Part shown: one piece after another, positions 43,294 through 56,179 of the stretch
How the letters are laid out: each line of letters opens with the position of its first letter
How positions within the stretch are numbered: position 1 is the first letter of the stretch
The notes under the pieces: generated by a model
The model's database searches: none
What the model was told of the DNA's origin: nothing
Seen by the model: the letters and a program-made list of their open reading frames with translations, nothing else
Position numbers and translations under genes: made by a program
Assembly (NCBI RefSeq): GCF_026210795.1
Contig: NC_089457.1
Location: forward strand, 1,054,001 to 1,118,000
DNA: 64,000 nt
Reading direction: 5' to 3'
Source: Rhizophagus irregularis
Taxonomy: Eukaryota; Glomeromycota; Glomeromycetes; Glomerales; Glomeraceae

Positions 43294-46200
43294 TTAATTT
43301 ATCATAAATTCCTGCAAATTCTCAGTATTTAAAATTTTAGTAATATTGCGACTTGTATAATATGCTTGTGAATGAGATTGTACAATAGTAGAAATATTAG
43401 CTTGTTTTTGTGTTAAAGCATTGTTAGCTTCTATAAATTCAAGCATATCATTTTTTAAGTTATTATTAACATCAAGTACTTCAAACTTATAAATTCCATC
43501 CTTATTATTTTCATAATATTTACCAATACAATTAATCCATTCAGATATTTTATCTTCAAGTTCAGTTATAGTTGGTCTATTGAAAGAATTTGAATCCCAA
43601 CATTGTTTCATTAAATCTACATAACATTTTGGAGTATTCTTAATAATTTCGGGACGATCTTCTTGACATATATTTAAAATAAATTGATTATCATGTTCTT
43701 TATCATTAAATGGAGGAATACCTGATGTAAATTCCCACATTATCATTGAGAAACTGTAAATATCACTTGCTGGAGTATAAGGTTTATATCTTAATATTTC
43801 AGGTGCCATATAAGGCAAAACTCCATAAATATTATCATCTTTTTTATCAGAATCTTGTAAATTATTTATAGGTTTACATAATCCTAAATCAATAATAAAT
43901 AATTCATTATAATTATCTGACATTAAAATATTACCATCATGAAAATCACCATGAGTTAAATTTGATTCATGAATTACTTTAAGTCCTAATATAATTTTTT
44001 TCAATAATTGTAACTTATTTTGCCACTTAAGTTTAATTATATCAGATAAACATTTTCTCAAATTTCCTTTCTTTGCATAGCTCATTACTACTATATAATT
44101 CGAATTAACTGGATTTTGAGTAATTCCAAAAATTTGAATAAATTTTGAAAATGATTTTTTCTGGCAATTATAATGATGTTTCCACTATAAAATTAATTAA
44201 ACCATTAATAATTTTACAAAAAAAAAATAATAATAAATTAGTTAGATATTATACCTCATCCAGAAATTTATTATCTAAACAAGATGAATTATTAAGTATT
44301 TTAAGAACAACCTCATAACCCATTTGAAATTTCCATCTATACCATTGTTGTTTATTAAAATTCCAACTATCAATAGGTCCATCTAACCAAAAAGCTTTAT
44401 GAATTTCACTAAATCCTCCTTTATCATGATAATTAATATTTGATAATTTATTATAGGGTATCCATTCTAAAACTTCATAACTACTTTTAGCATTTATTTG
44501 TGCTTCTTGAATAAATTCATCAATAAATTTATTTTCACTAGTCCACTTTGAAAAATCTTGTTGAAATCGTTTAGAATTACATTGTTGGCACCATTTGTAA
44601 TTAGTATATTGTTGATTGCATTCTTTACATAATTTAAACTTATTTATAAAACTTATTTTACTATCACTTTCTGTTACTTTTTGATACCAATAAAAAGCTT
44701 TCTCTAAATTTATTTCTATTTCCTCTCCATTTTCATAATAAAGAGCTAAATCATACATTGCCTCTACAAGACCACCTTCTGCTGCTTTTTGAAACCAGTA
44801 AAAGGCTTTTTTTAAATTCTTTTCTGTTCCCATTCCATTTTTATAACAAAGAGCCAAATCATACATTGCCTCTAAAAGACTAGCTTCTGTAGCTGCTTTT
44901 TGATACCAATAAAAAGCTTTCTCTAAATTTTTTTCAGTTCCTATTCCATCTTTATAACAAATAGCTAAATCATACATTGCATTTATAAAACCACCTTCTA
45001 CTGCTTTTTGATACCAATAAAATGTTTCTACTAAATTCTTTTCTGTTCCTATTCTATTTTTATAACAAATAGCCAAATTATACATTGCCTCTATAAGACC
45101 ACTTTTTGCTGCTCTTTGATACCAGTAAAAAGCTTTCTCTAAATTCTTATCTATTCCTACTCCATTTTTATAATAAAGAGCCAAATTATACATTGCTTCC
45201 ACAAAACCACCTTCTGCTGCTTTTTGATTCCAATAAAAAGTTTTCTCTAAATTCTTTTCTATTCCCATTCCATTTTTATAACAAATGGCCAAATTATACA
45301 TAGAATTTACAAGACCACTTTCTGCTGCTTTTTGATACCAATAAAAGGCTTTCTCTAAATTTTTTTCTGTTTCAATCCCATCTTCATAATAAAGGGCCAA
45401 ATTATGCATAGCATTTTTATATCCACTTTTTGCTGCTTTTTGATACCAGTAAAAGGCTTCTTTAAAATTCTTTTCTATTTTTCGTCCATTTTCATAATAA
45501 AGTGCTAAATTATACATTGCCTCTACAATACCACTTTCTGCTGCTTTTTGATACCAGTAAAAGGCCTTCTCTAAATTTACCTCTATTCCCATTCCTTTTT
45601 CATAATAAATGGCCAAATTATTCATTGCATTTACAAAACCACTTTCTGCTGCTTTTTGATTCCAATAAAAGGCTTTTTCTAAATTCTTTTCTATTCCTAT
45701 TCCATCTTGATAACAAAGAGATAAACCAATTGTTGCTTTTATATTACCATTTTCTGCTGCTTTTTGAAACCAGTTAGAGTATTTTTCTAAAATTTTTTCA
45801 GTTCCTATTCCATTTTTGTAACAAATAGCTAAATCATACATTGCTTCTACATTACCACTTTCTGCTGCTCTTTGATAACAGTTAAAGGCTTTATCTAAAT
45901 TCGTTTCTGTTTCCACTCCATTTTTATAATAAGAAGCCAAATTATATATTGCTTTTATATTATTACTTTCTGCTGCTTTTTGATACCAGTAAAAGGCTTT
46001 TTCTAAATCCTTTTTTGTTCCCATTCCATCTTCATAACAAAATGCCAAATTATACATTGCATCCACAAAACCACTTTCTGCTACTTTTTGAAACCAGTAA
46101 AAGGCTTTATCTAAATTTATTTCTGTTCCCTCTCCATTTTTATACAAAAAGGCCAAAGTCATTATTACTCCTATAAGACCACTTTCTGCAGCTTTTTGAT

Positions 46201-47101
46201 TCCAATAAAAGGCTTTTTCTAAATTCTTTTCTGTTCCTTCACCAGTATAGTAGCAAAAAGCCAAACCACACATTGCCCTTGCAATACCACTTTTTGCTGC
46301 TTTCTTAAACCAGTAAAAAGCTTTCTCTAAATTCTTTCCTATTTCCACTCCATCTTTGTAACAAATAGCCAAATAACACATTATTTCTACATTACCACTT
46401 TCTGCTACCTTTTGATACCAGTAAAAGGCTTTCTTTAAATTCTTTTCTGTTCCCTCTCCATTCTTATAACAAATGGCCAAATTATACATTGCATCCACAA
46501 AACCACCTTTTGCTGCTTCTTGATACCAGTGAACAGCTTTCCTTAAATCCTTTTCTGTTCCCTTTCCATTATCGTAACAAAGGGCTAAATAATACATGGC
46601 TTCCACAATTCCACCTTCCACTGCTTTTTGATACCAGTAAAAGGCTTTCTTTAAATCCTTTTCTGTTCCCTCTTCATCTTCATAACAAATGGCCAAATTA
46701 TACATTGCACTCACAAAACCATTTTCTGCTGCTTTTTGATGCCAGTAAAAGGCTTTCTTCAAATCCTTTTCTGTTCCCTTTCCATCATTATAACATAAAG
46801 CTAAATTATTCATTGCTCTAACATCTCCACCTTCCACTGCTTTTTGATGCCAGTAAAAGGCTTTTTCTAAATCCTTTTCTGTTCCCTCTTCATCTTCATA
46901 ACAAAGGGCCAAATTACTCATTGCCTTCACAAAACCACTTTCTGCTGCTTTTTGATACCAGTAAATGGTTTTCTCTAAATTCTTTTCTGTTTCCACTCCA
47001 TCTTTGTAACAAAGGGCCAAATCATACATTGCTTTTATATCACCACTTTCTGCTGCTTTTTGATACCAGTGAAAATTCTCTTTCATATCCTTACTTGTCA
47101 T
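43294..47101 (-). CDS. Sel1-repeat protein kinase (SLR-TKL fusion)
   Basis: The ATG is at 47101. There are two exons with a 70-bp intron (44185-44254, GTATAA...TTATAG) and about 1,240 residues in all. Residues 1-800 form 22 full Sel1-like repeats of 36 residues (consensus AFYWYQKAAESG, then AMYNLALCYKNG, then GTEKNLEK) plus a partial one. A CxxC...CxxC ribbon (CKECN...WCQQCNSKRFQQ) is next. The kinase domain starts at GGFSEIHKAF, with a candidate ATP-binding Lys in VVLKILNN. The loop HGDFHDGNIL replaces HRD, and IIDLGLCKP replaces DFG with DLG. YMAPEIL, SDIYSFSMIMWE and the C-lobe RPTITELE are also present. The Asp of the catalytic loop and the metal-binding Asp are present, so it is probably active. 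Sel1 arrays mediate protein contacts. This fusion is characteristically expanded in Glomeromycotina, and the specific pathway is unknown. Confidence 0.9.
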
Positions 47102-48128
47102 TTTAACAATTTTTCTAAGTAGTTTTAAATAAATCTAGGAAACAGAAAAGAAATATAGCGCAAATACTGTATTTATGTTATGCATATACGCAAGATGATG
47201 TCATATGTGCGTACAAATAATAAGTTATACTATATATATATATATCAGAGAAATTAGTTCATTTTTCATGTGATGTTCAAATAATAAAATCTAGGGGTTA
47301 GATAAATAAACGGGGGCCAACTCAAATGTTATACAGGACCGCCAGAAACGCGTTACTAAATATAAAAAAAATGATGCGATGCATTTTTATAAACAATAAA
47401 ATAAAATTACATATGTAACAAAAATACCTAAAAATAATAAAATTTCGAACTAAAATCTTTCTATAGTAGTAAATTTCAGTAAAATCCTAAATACCTAGTA
47501 TCTTAAAATTCTTAAAACTAATTTATATAAAAATTGCTTTACAAAATCTTATAAACTCGATTTTAGATAAAGACATTATTCATAAATCTGCGTATCTAAT
47601 ACCTCTTACCCGGATCTAAATTCCACAATTCCTCCAAGCCCATATATACAAAAATCCGTTTTATTTGTTATTGGAAAACTTTTTTACATAAACATGTGAC
47701 TTCAATACAGGTATTGGAGTGGAGCATCTTGTCGTAACCTGTTCTCAGGTTCAGTCCTCCACTTTTTCTGAATCTTTGCAATTAGCGGGCTATTTTGTAA
47801 CCTTTTTATCATTTATAATTTTTGCGTCTTAATCTCTTGATAAAATCGCCATTCAGAGTGGAGATTGATTTCGTTACACTTTGTGAAATCCATCTCTGCT
47901 AATTTGGGCGAGCTCTCAACTGTCATTACCACTTGATCGGATATTTGATTTTACTCCACACTATTATTTGTCTTTCAATTTATTGATCTTTGCATCAATC
48001 ACTATAGTATAGAGAAAATCATAGCGTTGGTATGAGATCTTCTCCTCATTACGATGTTTGTTGATTATCTCGACCACTTCATTATTCTTCTTTAACAGCT
48101 TGACTCACTTTCCTCTGGCGTTGATGTT
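47102..48128. other. Spacer, nothing supported
   Basis: AT-rich sequence that includes the immediate upstream region of the Sel1 kinase (a TATATATATA run near 47231). It also has a moderately complex stretch at 47680-48060 in which I could not assemble a frame. Confidence 0.4.
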
Positions 48129-48674
48129 CTACCTGCATATTTGATTAATCACATCATCAACCACTTTCTCCTCTGTTATAGCATCTAGATTCTAGAAATG
48201 TAAAAAAGAAAGTTAAAATATATTTAAGATGAAATAAAAATAAAATATTGAAGTTACCTGCTTTTTGTATAAATATTTGATCGTGACAAACTTGAAAATT
48301 AAAATGAACAAAATTAGTAAACTGTAAGAAAATAAAGCAAAATGAAACAGAAAAGACTAATTCTTTACCTTCCAAAAACAATTGAAGCCACACAGTATAG
48401 CTATATATTTTCCGACAAAAATATCTAAAAGACCTAAAGAAAAGAACTAAAGATAAAGTTAATGAAACGAAAATGTGAAGAAAAAATTTAAGTCGATAAT
48501 AGAACAAAAAAAATACCAACCTTTTACTCCTGTCTAATAATTTGCCAGAAGAAACCTAAAGGAAAAACCAGGTTAATTCAAGAAAAAAGGAAAAAGCCAT
48601 TATAACATATTATTTATTAAAGATGCTACCTCTATTTTCTGATTTCTGAAGCCAAGACTGAAGGGTGCCGTTAT
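48129..48674 (-). CDS. Multi-micro-exon hypothetical gene, 3' part
   Basis: Five short exons with good GT-AG boundaries and 75-90 bp introns: 48674-48630, about 48555-48521, about 48436-48372, about 48290-48258, and from 48191. One frame is open across all five (GFRNQKIEVSSGKLLDRSK, then SYTVWLQLFLEVCHDQ) and stops at 48157. A second frame is open across the last three and looks more protein-like (DIFVGKYIAILCGFNCF, KKQNLDAITEEKVVDDVINQ), stopping at 48129. The two may reflect one small indel or a misplaced junction after exon 2. The 5' exons were not found. The function is not recognised. Confidence 0.4.
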
Positions 48675-48705
48675 CTAAAAAAAGGTAAAGATTAAAGAAG
48701 AACAT

Positions 48706-49168
48706 GGTCGTAATATTAATAAAATGAGTTTCAAATTTGTATTGTTGCTTTATATATACATATGTATAATTTTGATATTATTACAATATTATTAGTAAAT
48801 TAAAATTTTTTTCTGGCCATAATTCAGCCTAAAACCGGCCTTGTTGAATTTGGCTGAACTAATATAAATTTGAATATAGAACTTTTAAAGTACACTACGC
48901 ATCTACGATATTTAAAGCTGGCCGATTTTTAAAAAATTCCAGAGTCGATTGTTACAATTTGACTATTTTTTACGAGTTCTGACTGTGATTAATGCAAGTA
49001 AATACACAAAATTGATGATTAAAAAAAAATTCGATGAATAAATATGGTAATGTCTATAATAAATAATAAAACTAAGATATTTATGTTAAAAATATCATTT
49101 TCTCTTTTAATCTATCTTCTTGTGTTATTTTAATAAATTAATTTATCATAAATAATAAACCTTTCTTT
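48706..49168. other. Spacer, nothing recognised
   Basis: AT-rich sequence with a few AATTCAGCC/GGCCTTGTTGAATTTGG words. No supported feature apart from the 3' flank of the EAPP gene. Confidence 0.4.
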
Positions 49169-50022
49169 TTATGATGGAATAACATTAAAAAAATGAAATA
49201 CTTCATCTTCATCAATTACAGCAACCTTGGTACCGCAAGTTTCACATACAACAGAATAATAAGTTTCTTGCCCAGTAATTAGTTCATTAGATAGTTCCTC
49301 ATTTTTACTTTTACGATTTTTATTTCTGAGTCTATTTTCATTATACAATAATTTTTCTGTTCTAATAATCTTACAATTTTCAACAAAAATTGCACGATAC
49401 TGATTTGAATAAAGTTCGTGTCTATAATTGAAATTATAAATGAAGTTGAAAAAAAATGAACAACATATCATAAATACACGCATATATTTTTTTAGTCAAT
49501 TTACCTTTGTGTATGATAACTCAATGGAGTGAAACATAGAGGACAAGATAATATGGCATCTGTTCCACTCGGTATCTCTGATGATTTTGACGTCGATACT
49601 TTTTGTTTAGCCTTTGAAGAATATCCTATATGAACACACAATAATGATTAATAAAGTTTAAAATAACAAAAACATTAATAGAGTATATTTAACATACGAG
49701 ATAATTTCTTTTCCATCCAAAGTTCATCTTGATTGTCTAATTCTGGGTCATATAAAAGTTCATCATTCGTCAATTTTTTCCTTTGCTCTTGATTTAACAA
49801 TTTCTTTGATTCTAAAAAAAAAGACTATTAATATTTGGCTTTGAATCAAAGATTTTCGAATTACAAAGAAATAAATGATAATATGACAATACTTTTAGAA
49901 GAAGCTTCTGGAACATCAGATTCTTCTTCGTCTGTTGTGTCCGAATCGAAGTATAACTTATCATAATATTCTTCTTCATTATCCGTATCATTATTAACGG
50001 GAAGGGTTTTTGAAAAGGACAT
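49169..50022 (-). CDS. EAPP: E2F-associated phosphoprotein (EAPP) homologue
   Basis: The ATG is at 50022. Four exons (50022-49893, 49811-49698, 49625-49505 and 49421-49169) join in phase to give 205 residues. Introns are 81, 72 and 83 bp. The N-terminus is acidic (DNEEEYYDKLYFDSDTTDEE). LTNDELLYDPELDNQDELWM matches the conserved family motif. DAILSCPLCFTPLSYHTQRH and YSNQYRAIFVENCKI follow, then a second CxxC (VCETCGTKVAVIDEDEVFHF) and the FFNV terminus. These are the hallmark blocks of the EAPP C-terminal domain, with paired Cys likely binding zinc. In animals EAPP binds E2F factors and affects cell-cycle transcription; in fungi the family is conserved but poorly studied. It is divergent from MUS81 and shares its promoter. 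Confidence 0.9.
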
Positions 50023-50156
50023 TACAAACAAGTTTAAAATTTAGAATGGAACCGCATTGATAAATTAATAATCTCACGTGATTCGTGATACAAAATCTTG
50101 CTATATAATGATCGCCAAATTCGTGATTACGCGTTTCGATTATTTCACGTATTAAA
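50023..50156. promoter_or_regulatory. Divergent EAPP/MUS81 promoter, 134 bp
   Basis: This is the entire gap between the two start codons. It contains TCACGTGATTCGTGAT near 50074-50091 (a CACGTG E-box within an imperfect repeat) and TTCACGT near 50144. A gap this small means the two genes are likely co-regulated. Confidence 0.65.
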
Positions 50157-52192
50157 ATGCCACCAAAACGAAAAATACCTCCCTGTGGTAATCCTTTATA
50201 TTTAAAATGGTTAGAAGAATGGATGCAAGAAGCTAAAGCTATCAATAATAATAAAAGTTATTATGTTTATAAAAAGGTTATATTAAAATATTTTTTGAAT
50301 TTTATATACGATTTATTTTCGTTATTTATGTATGTTCATTATAAAGGCACATGATTCAGTGGAAAAATATCCAATACCTTTTCAACACCCAGCTGAAACC
50401 GTAATTTTAAATGGTATTGGTCCTACATTAATACAAAAATTAGAAAGAAAACTAAAGCAGTATTGTGAAGAAAACAGACTACCTATGCCTTTACGACCTG
50501 GTAGCTTTCAAATAATATTATCATTATTATCATTTTATCAAATTTTAATTAAAATAATTAAAATTCAATTATATAGATGAAGAAACAATACGTACATTAA
50601 GTCAAAACATTGATCAAAATCAAGAATTTAAATCTACTGAACATGAATCGAAAAAACAAAAGAAAGCTACGATACCTAAAACCTATGTCCCACAATATCG
50701 TTCAGGATCTTACGCAATTATGTTGGCACTTTACAAATCTTGTGAATTTGAATCAACTCCATCAATGACAAAAACAGAACTTATAAGAGAAGCACAACAA
50801 TACTGTGATGCATCTTTTGATATGCCAAGTGCTCACCAAAAATATTATACTGCTTGGAGTTGTATGAAAACTTTATTGGATAAGGATTACGTTTACAAAA
50901 ATGGTTATCCAGTAAGATTTTCATTAACTGAATCCGGGCTCAAAATTGCAAAACAAATGGTACAGACCGCGAAATCACAAGGAAAAGTGATTTTCCCAAA
51001 TGTTGATATAGATCAACTTGGAGCTAGAAAGTATGCTGAACGCGAAATATCTCTTTCTGTTAATGATAATTTAAATTATTCTAACGATAAAGAATCAGGA
51101 ATTATCGCCTTAAATAATTCAGAAGTATTTTTGACAAACGATTTCAACAAAATTGGAAAAGGTCAATTAATTCGATCGACAACTTCAACGATATCATCTG
51201 TTAGTAAATCAAACTCATTTTGTGACATTAAGCCTGTAGAATGGGCACCCGGTACTTTTGAAGTAATTTTAATTTTGGATAACAGAGAAGTCAAATTAAA
51301 GAAGGATCGTGATTATATTCAAGACACTTTACAACAAAAAGGTTTAAAGATATCAGTTAGAAATTTGGAACTTGGTGATGTTATTTGGGTGGCACGTAAA
51401 TATAATAGTTTCACACAAGAAGAGATTGTCTTGGACTACATTATAGAAAGAAAAAGGATGGACGACTTGGTTAGTAGTATTAAAGATGGAAGATTCAGAG
51501 AGCAAAAGTTTCGTCTTTCAAGATCTGGTATAGGTCAAATTATTTATCTTATCGAAGATTATAATCTGAAAGAAGTTGCAGAATTTGGAATTGATGCTAT
51601 TAAATCTGCAATGACATCCACTCAAGTATTGAATGGTTTCTTTTTGAAACGTACTGGCGCAATTGATCAAAGTATTGATTATTTGGTTAGAATGACAAAT
51701 ATGCTAAAAAAATTATATGAGGTTTATATTGTTAAATACAATTTATTATATCTCAAATTCTTGTGTTATTAACCTTCTTTCATTTTTTTCTAGAATAAAA
51801 CTATATATTCTATTCCAGATGGAGCAATTTATCGTGCTAATTTCTTGGACTTGAAACAAAATCTCGCCACTATTTATACGAATCGTACATTTCATGTCTC
51901 ATTTGCTTCATATTCCGACCTTAATAGTAAAAGTAAGTCTTTAACATTGAAAGATACTTTCATAAAGTTTTTAATGACTATTAGAGGGTTAAGTGCTGAA
52001 AAAGCTGCAGAGATTGTAAAAATTTATCCAACTCCACATCATTTATTTGATGCTTTCGATTTTTTGGACAATGAAGAAGAAAAAAAGAAAATGCTTATGA
52101 ACGTTGGTGGAAATATGATTCGTAGAAAGAATATTGGTTCAGCTCTAAGTGAAAAAGTTTATCAAATTTGGAATAATGATGTTTACTTGTAA
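50157..52192 (+). CDS. MUS81: Crossover junction endonuclease MUS81
   Basis: Four exons (50157-50276, 50347-50500, 50577-51721 and 51794-52192) join in phase into 605 residues. Introns are 70, 76 and 72 bp. The N-terminal helix-hairpin-helix region starts GNPLYLKWLEEWMQEAK and includes VILNGIGPTLIQKLERKL. A winged-helix segment follows (YRSGSYAIMLALYKSCEFES, YTAWSCMKTL). The XPF/ERCC4 nuclease domain shows ILDNREVK, LELGDVIWVA and the catalytic IIERKRMDDLVSSIKDGRF. The C-terminal HhH2 includes FLMTIRGLSAEKAAEIV. MUS81 acts with EME1/MMS4 to cut 3'-flap, replication-fork and Holliday-type structures in recombination and meiosis. All expected catalytic residues are present and the length is normal for fungi. 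It is notable in a lineage long considered asexual. Confidence 0.95.
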
Positions 52193-52978
52193 AAAGAATT
52201 TAAAAATCGAATTAATGTTAACGTGGTCCGATCAATAAAAACTATAAAATTGCGATTAAAAAACCTTTCCACCCGCGTAGTTTGCTAGCATTTAACAATT
52301 ACCGTAAATGAAATGGAACGTCTAAAGATCGAAAAAATTCATCAGAAGATATAGCTACACAACAGTCCCGTGATTGGCATAGCAATCAGATGAATCACTT
52401 TGCTATAAATTTCGTCTTTTTTCTTTTTTTTTTTTGAAAAACACGGTGAAGTATCATCTTAATAAAAATTTTAGTTAGCTTAGCTTATAGAAGCTTGAAG
52501 CTTACAGAGATTTATTAGTTCATGTTTTAACAGCAGATAGTAAAAGATATAAATATATATTTTATTAGACTGTATAGAAGAAAAAATGTAAACAAAACTA
52601 ATTGTCCGGAGCGAAGCGAAGGACTATGTGTTTTCGAAGTGACGATATCCGGTTGTCCGCACGCGTCACGTCATTGAAATTCCGTGCTACATCAGATGAA
52701 AATAAATTTGTATTACATCAGATAAATAAGTTCGATTTGCGTCAGATGACAACTGCATATTTTAAAGAAGGAAATTTCCACCAATATGAATCCGAACGTG
52801 TTGAAATTTTAGCATTATATATTTAAAAATGTGATGAACTAATTTACTTAGGCAATAAAGGCACATTAAGACTGAAAAATTTTATGTTTAATTATAGCTA
52901 AAATTTTGAATAACATTATCTGCGATATATAATTCAGCATTAATGGTATTTACTTGAAAACTTGAAATTTTCAGGATA
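52193..52978. other. 3' flank of MUS81 with a GC-richer repeat-like patch
   Basis: At 52597-52680 a patch with CGGAGCGAAGCGAAGGAC stands out in composition. A TTTGCGTCAGATG word at 52735 recurs inverted at about 54835, beyond the pogo element. That is possibly an older repeat which the pogo element entered. No gene is supported. Confidence 0.4.
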
Positions 52979-52980
52979 TA

Positions 52981-54734
52981 CCGTATTTTATCGAAATTAA
53001 GCACCCCCTTTTTGGAGCGAAAAGTTTGGGGTGGTGCTTAATTTTGATACTTTTTTTTAAATTCAACCGTTAACGATTTTTTTCTTATGGCGCAGTTTGC
53101 TAAGCTGCGCACATGATTGAATTAAGGGTTTTTTATTTCAATTACGCGTATAAACGCGAATTTTGAGTTTCGCATGACCTTTCTGGAAAAACAATGCCAA
53201 AGATTAAATGTCAACGTGCTTCGTATTCCATTGAACAAAAAAAAAATGTTGTTACTTACGCTACTCAACACAGAAGAAATGCGGCAGGCAGACATTTCAA
53301 AATTGACCAAACTATAATTGGACGCTGGATTAAGGCAAGCAAAACTTGGACAAGTAAAATAAATGATAAAAGTATGCGGGTGGGTTCTGGTCGAAAGGCT
53401 TTCTATCCTGAAGCTGAAAAGGAGCTATATGACTGGATTTTAGATCAAAGGAAAAAGAGATTAGCCGTAACATTTGTAACCATAAGAATTTCAATAAATG
53501 AAATTTTGGATAGAGCAGATATGGTAGCTCTTTATGGTGATTTAATAACGGAGTTTAAAGCAACTACAGGTTGGTTAAATGCCTTTATGAAGAGGCATAA
53601 TTTAATAAGGTATCAGCGTACAAAAATATCACAAAAACTCCCTAAGCAATTAGAAGAAAAGTTGGAAGAGTTTTACCGGTTTGTTATTCACCTTGGAATT
53701 CAGAAATCTTTTGAATTATGCAACATATTAAACATGGACAAAATACCTGTATGGTTTGATATGGCCAGGAACTTTACAATTAATACAAAGAGGGAAAAAA
53801 CTGTTCACATCTGTGGAATAGACAATGAAAACAACCAGTTTACTGTTGTTTTGACATGTGCTGCAGGTAAGATTATTTGATTTAGTGATTTTAATATAAT
53901 TATTATTTTTTTTTAATTCTTCTTTTATTATAGATGGAACTAGATTACCTCCAATTTGTATTTTCAAAGGTAAACAAATGCCACGTGGTGAAAAGGCTCC
54001 TCCTAGTGTAGTTGTATGGGTTCAAGAGAATAGATGGATGAAAATTGAATTGATGAAATGTTACATTAATTATCTTAATTGTATGAGAAGTTCAAACAGC
54101 CAATCCAGATTTCCAGCCATGATGGTATTTGATTCTTTTAGAGGACATTTGGAAGAATTAGTTAAAGAAAAATTTAAATAAAGCAATATTGATTTGGCAG
54201 TAATTCCTGGTGGTTTAACCAGTAAGTGTCAACTCCTTAATACGATATTGCTATCAATAAACCGTTTAAGGACAACCTTCGTAAAGAGTGGCATTTTTGG
54301 ATGTCTAATGGTGGTGCTGGGTATACTGAAGCAGGAAATCTTCAACGTGCAAAGATAAGTGATGTTTGTAGATGGGTAAAATGTGCATGAAAAAGTATTT
54401 CTGATAATATTATTGTCTATTCTTTTAAAAAATGTGGTATATCTAATGTACTAGATGGATCAGAAGATGATGCTATTTATAAAGAAATTGATGAATTTCT
54501 TAGAGAAATTGAAAATGAAAGAGAAGAGGAGGAATTAGAAATTGTTGATATAAATGATAATAATGATAGTGAATAGGGAATTTTTTTTTACTATGATCGT
54601 TATATTTATAAATCATATATCAATAAAGTATGGGGTGCTTATTTTCGATGGTGCTTATTTTTGATTTTTGCTTGAAGTTGTGCAAAATAAGGGGGTGCTT
54701 ATTTTTGAGGATGCTTAATTTTGATAAAATACGG
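52981..54734 (+). mobile_element. pogo-type DNA transposon, 1.75 kb
   Basis: The ends CCGTATTTTATCGAAATTAA and inverse CCGTATTTTATCAAAATTAA are flanked by TA (52979-52980 and 54735-54736). The TIRs continue into (G)CACCCCCTTTTTGG-like sequence. The encoded transposase is related to pogo/Tigger/CENP-B proteins. Frame breaks in the 3' part make it non-autonomous now. Confidence 0.9.
53194..54576 (+). pseudogene. pogo/Tigger-like DDE transposase
   Basis: The ATG at 53194 begins a helix-turn-helix region (SIEQKKNVVTYATQHRR, IDQTIIGRWIKAS). A CENP-B-type DNA-binding segment follows (YDWILDQRKKRLAVT, GWLNAFMKRHNLIRYQRT). The DDE domain begins at NMDKIPVWFDM. A likely intron (53869-53932) precedes LPPICIFKGKQMP. 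The second catalytic Asp is in MVFDSFRGHL. The third catalytic region (DIAINKPFKDN) is in another frame after a stop at 54178 and a frameshift near 54240. A further stop lies at 54388. The acidic C-terminus ends at 54576. Apart from those breaks, the domain order is complete. Confidence 0.85.
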
Positions 54735-54736
54735 TA

Positions 54737-55716
54737 CACAAATAATTATGGTGCACAGATTTACTTATAAAATAAAAGACAATTTAATTAATAAATAAAA
54801 ATGTTTATTTATAAGAAACTATTTAAAATTGGCATCTGACGCAAATTGATATCTGACACACAACATAAATATACTGATATGTTCTTCACCATTATTTATC
54901 ACAACGTGGCCCTAACCCTTTGATATTAGTAAAAAGAACTAAAATTAAAATTTTTGAAAAAATATCAATTAAACAAATTTTAATTTCAATTTACTGGAAT
55001 TAAATAACAAACAAATTTTTTTAATAAGTCAATTAAAGATATCTTCTATGTATATATATATTTTTATTATAATATATAGGCTCTGTGCAAATATTTTAAT
55101 AGTTTTTTTTCTTGAATTAAAAGATCGATTGTAGGATAAGGAGATAAGATAAAAAGCAAAAATTTTATATATATAAAATCCACACATTTGGCAACAAATC
55201 TGTAAAATTTTGAAGTAATTTTAATCACTGGTACTTTTTTCACGTACTGTACATTATTATTATTTGAAAAAAAAATTATCTCCTCCAGCTATCACTAATG
55301 ATGACAATTTTAATTATGTAGCTTGCATGATTTAGAAAATGTAATTCCTTTTTTCCATTTATCTGGAACATCAATGACCGGCAGGACTTATTAGACAGTG
55401 ATTTTTTTTCTAGACAACATTTTAAAATTAAAGAAGTAAATGCAGAGACAATGTGAATAAAAATACTGGTTTTTTAAAACAGGCCAATGTCCTGAACCAT
55501 CTACAGTTGGCTCGCATTATAATGAATTTAGTGTTCATGCTGATTTGACCTTTGTTATGGAAAAATTTGGTAACACTATAACAAATTTTTTTGACATCCA
55601 TATGGCAAAATTCAGAATATTGTATAACAAATTTTTATTAAAAATTTGTTAAATATTTTAAAGTAAATTTATGTAAATAAATGTAAATTATAATATATTT
55701 ATATTATTTATTATTA
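54737..55716. other. AT-rich spacer, nothing supported
   Basis: No open frame of interest, no terminal repeats and no RNA gene were seen between the two pogo elements. Confidence 0.4.
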
Positions 55717-56179
55717 CCGTTGGCCACTGCATAAAGTACCCCCCAAAAATAATACCCCCCGTGATTAAGACCCGGGTATTATTCACCACCCTTTGTGATC
55801 TGTCCATGTATAGTACCCGGGTACTTTTCAAAGTCAAATGTTGTTAAAATTGATTAAGACCCAGGTACTATATCAATTATATCAATGATTTGTAAAATAA
55901 GGAAAGTTGTAATGTTTGCTTTAATACTATAAGGAGTTAAAATGCTCTCGTGATACACCTTAGTTTAGTTAACGTTAGTTACACGATCCCTTAAAAATAG
56001 CTACTCATGTTCTGTACGGTAACATCGGATCTCTTTATATAAATGCAAAAATCGTGTTTTGTAATTTTTTTATCTTTATTTCAAAAATAATTTTTTGTTA
56101 CAACTTTATACACGGGTATATTGAAATACAAGTACTTCTAAAGTTTATTTGTTTTATCTGATATTTCCTTCAACTAGTC

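Noticed and set aside
45106-47106. Several plus-strand Leu/Phe-rich frames across the Sel1 kinase gene
   Set aside because: They are antisense shadows of the 36-residue repeats.
52602-52826. A 74-codon frame downstream of MUS81
   Set aside because: It lacks an ATG start and spans a GC-richer repeat-like patch. It has no recognisable features.
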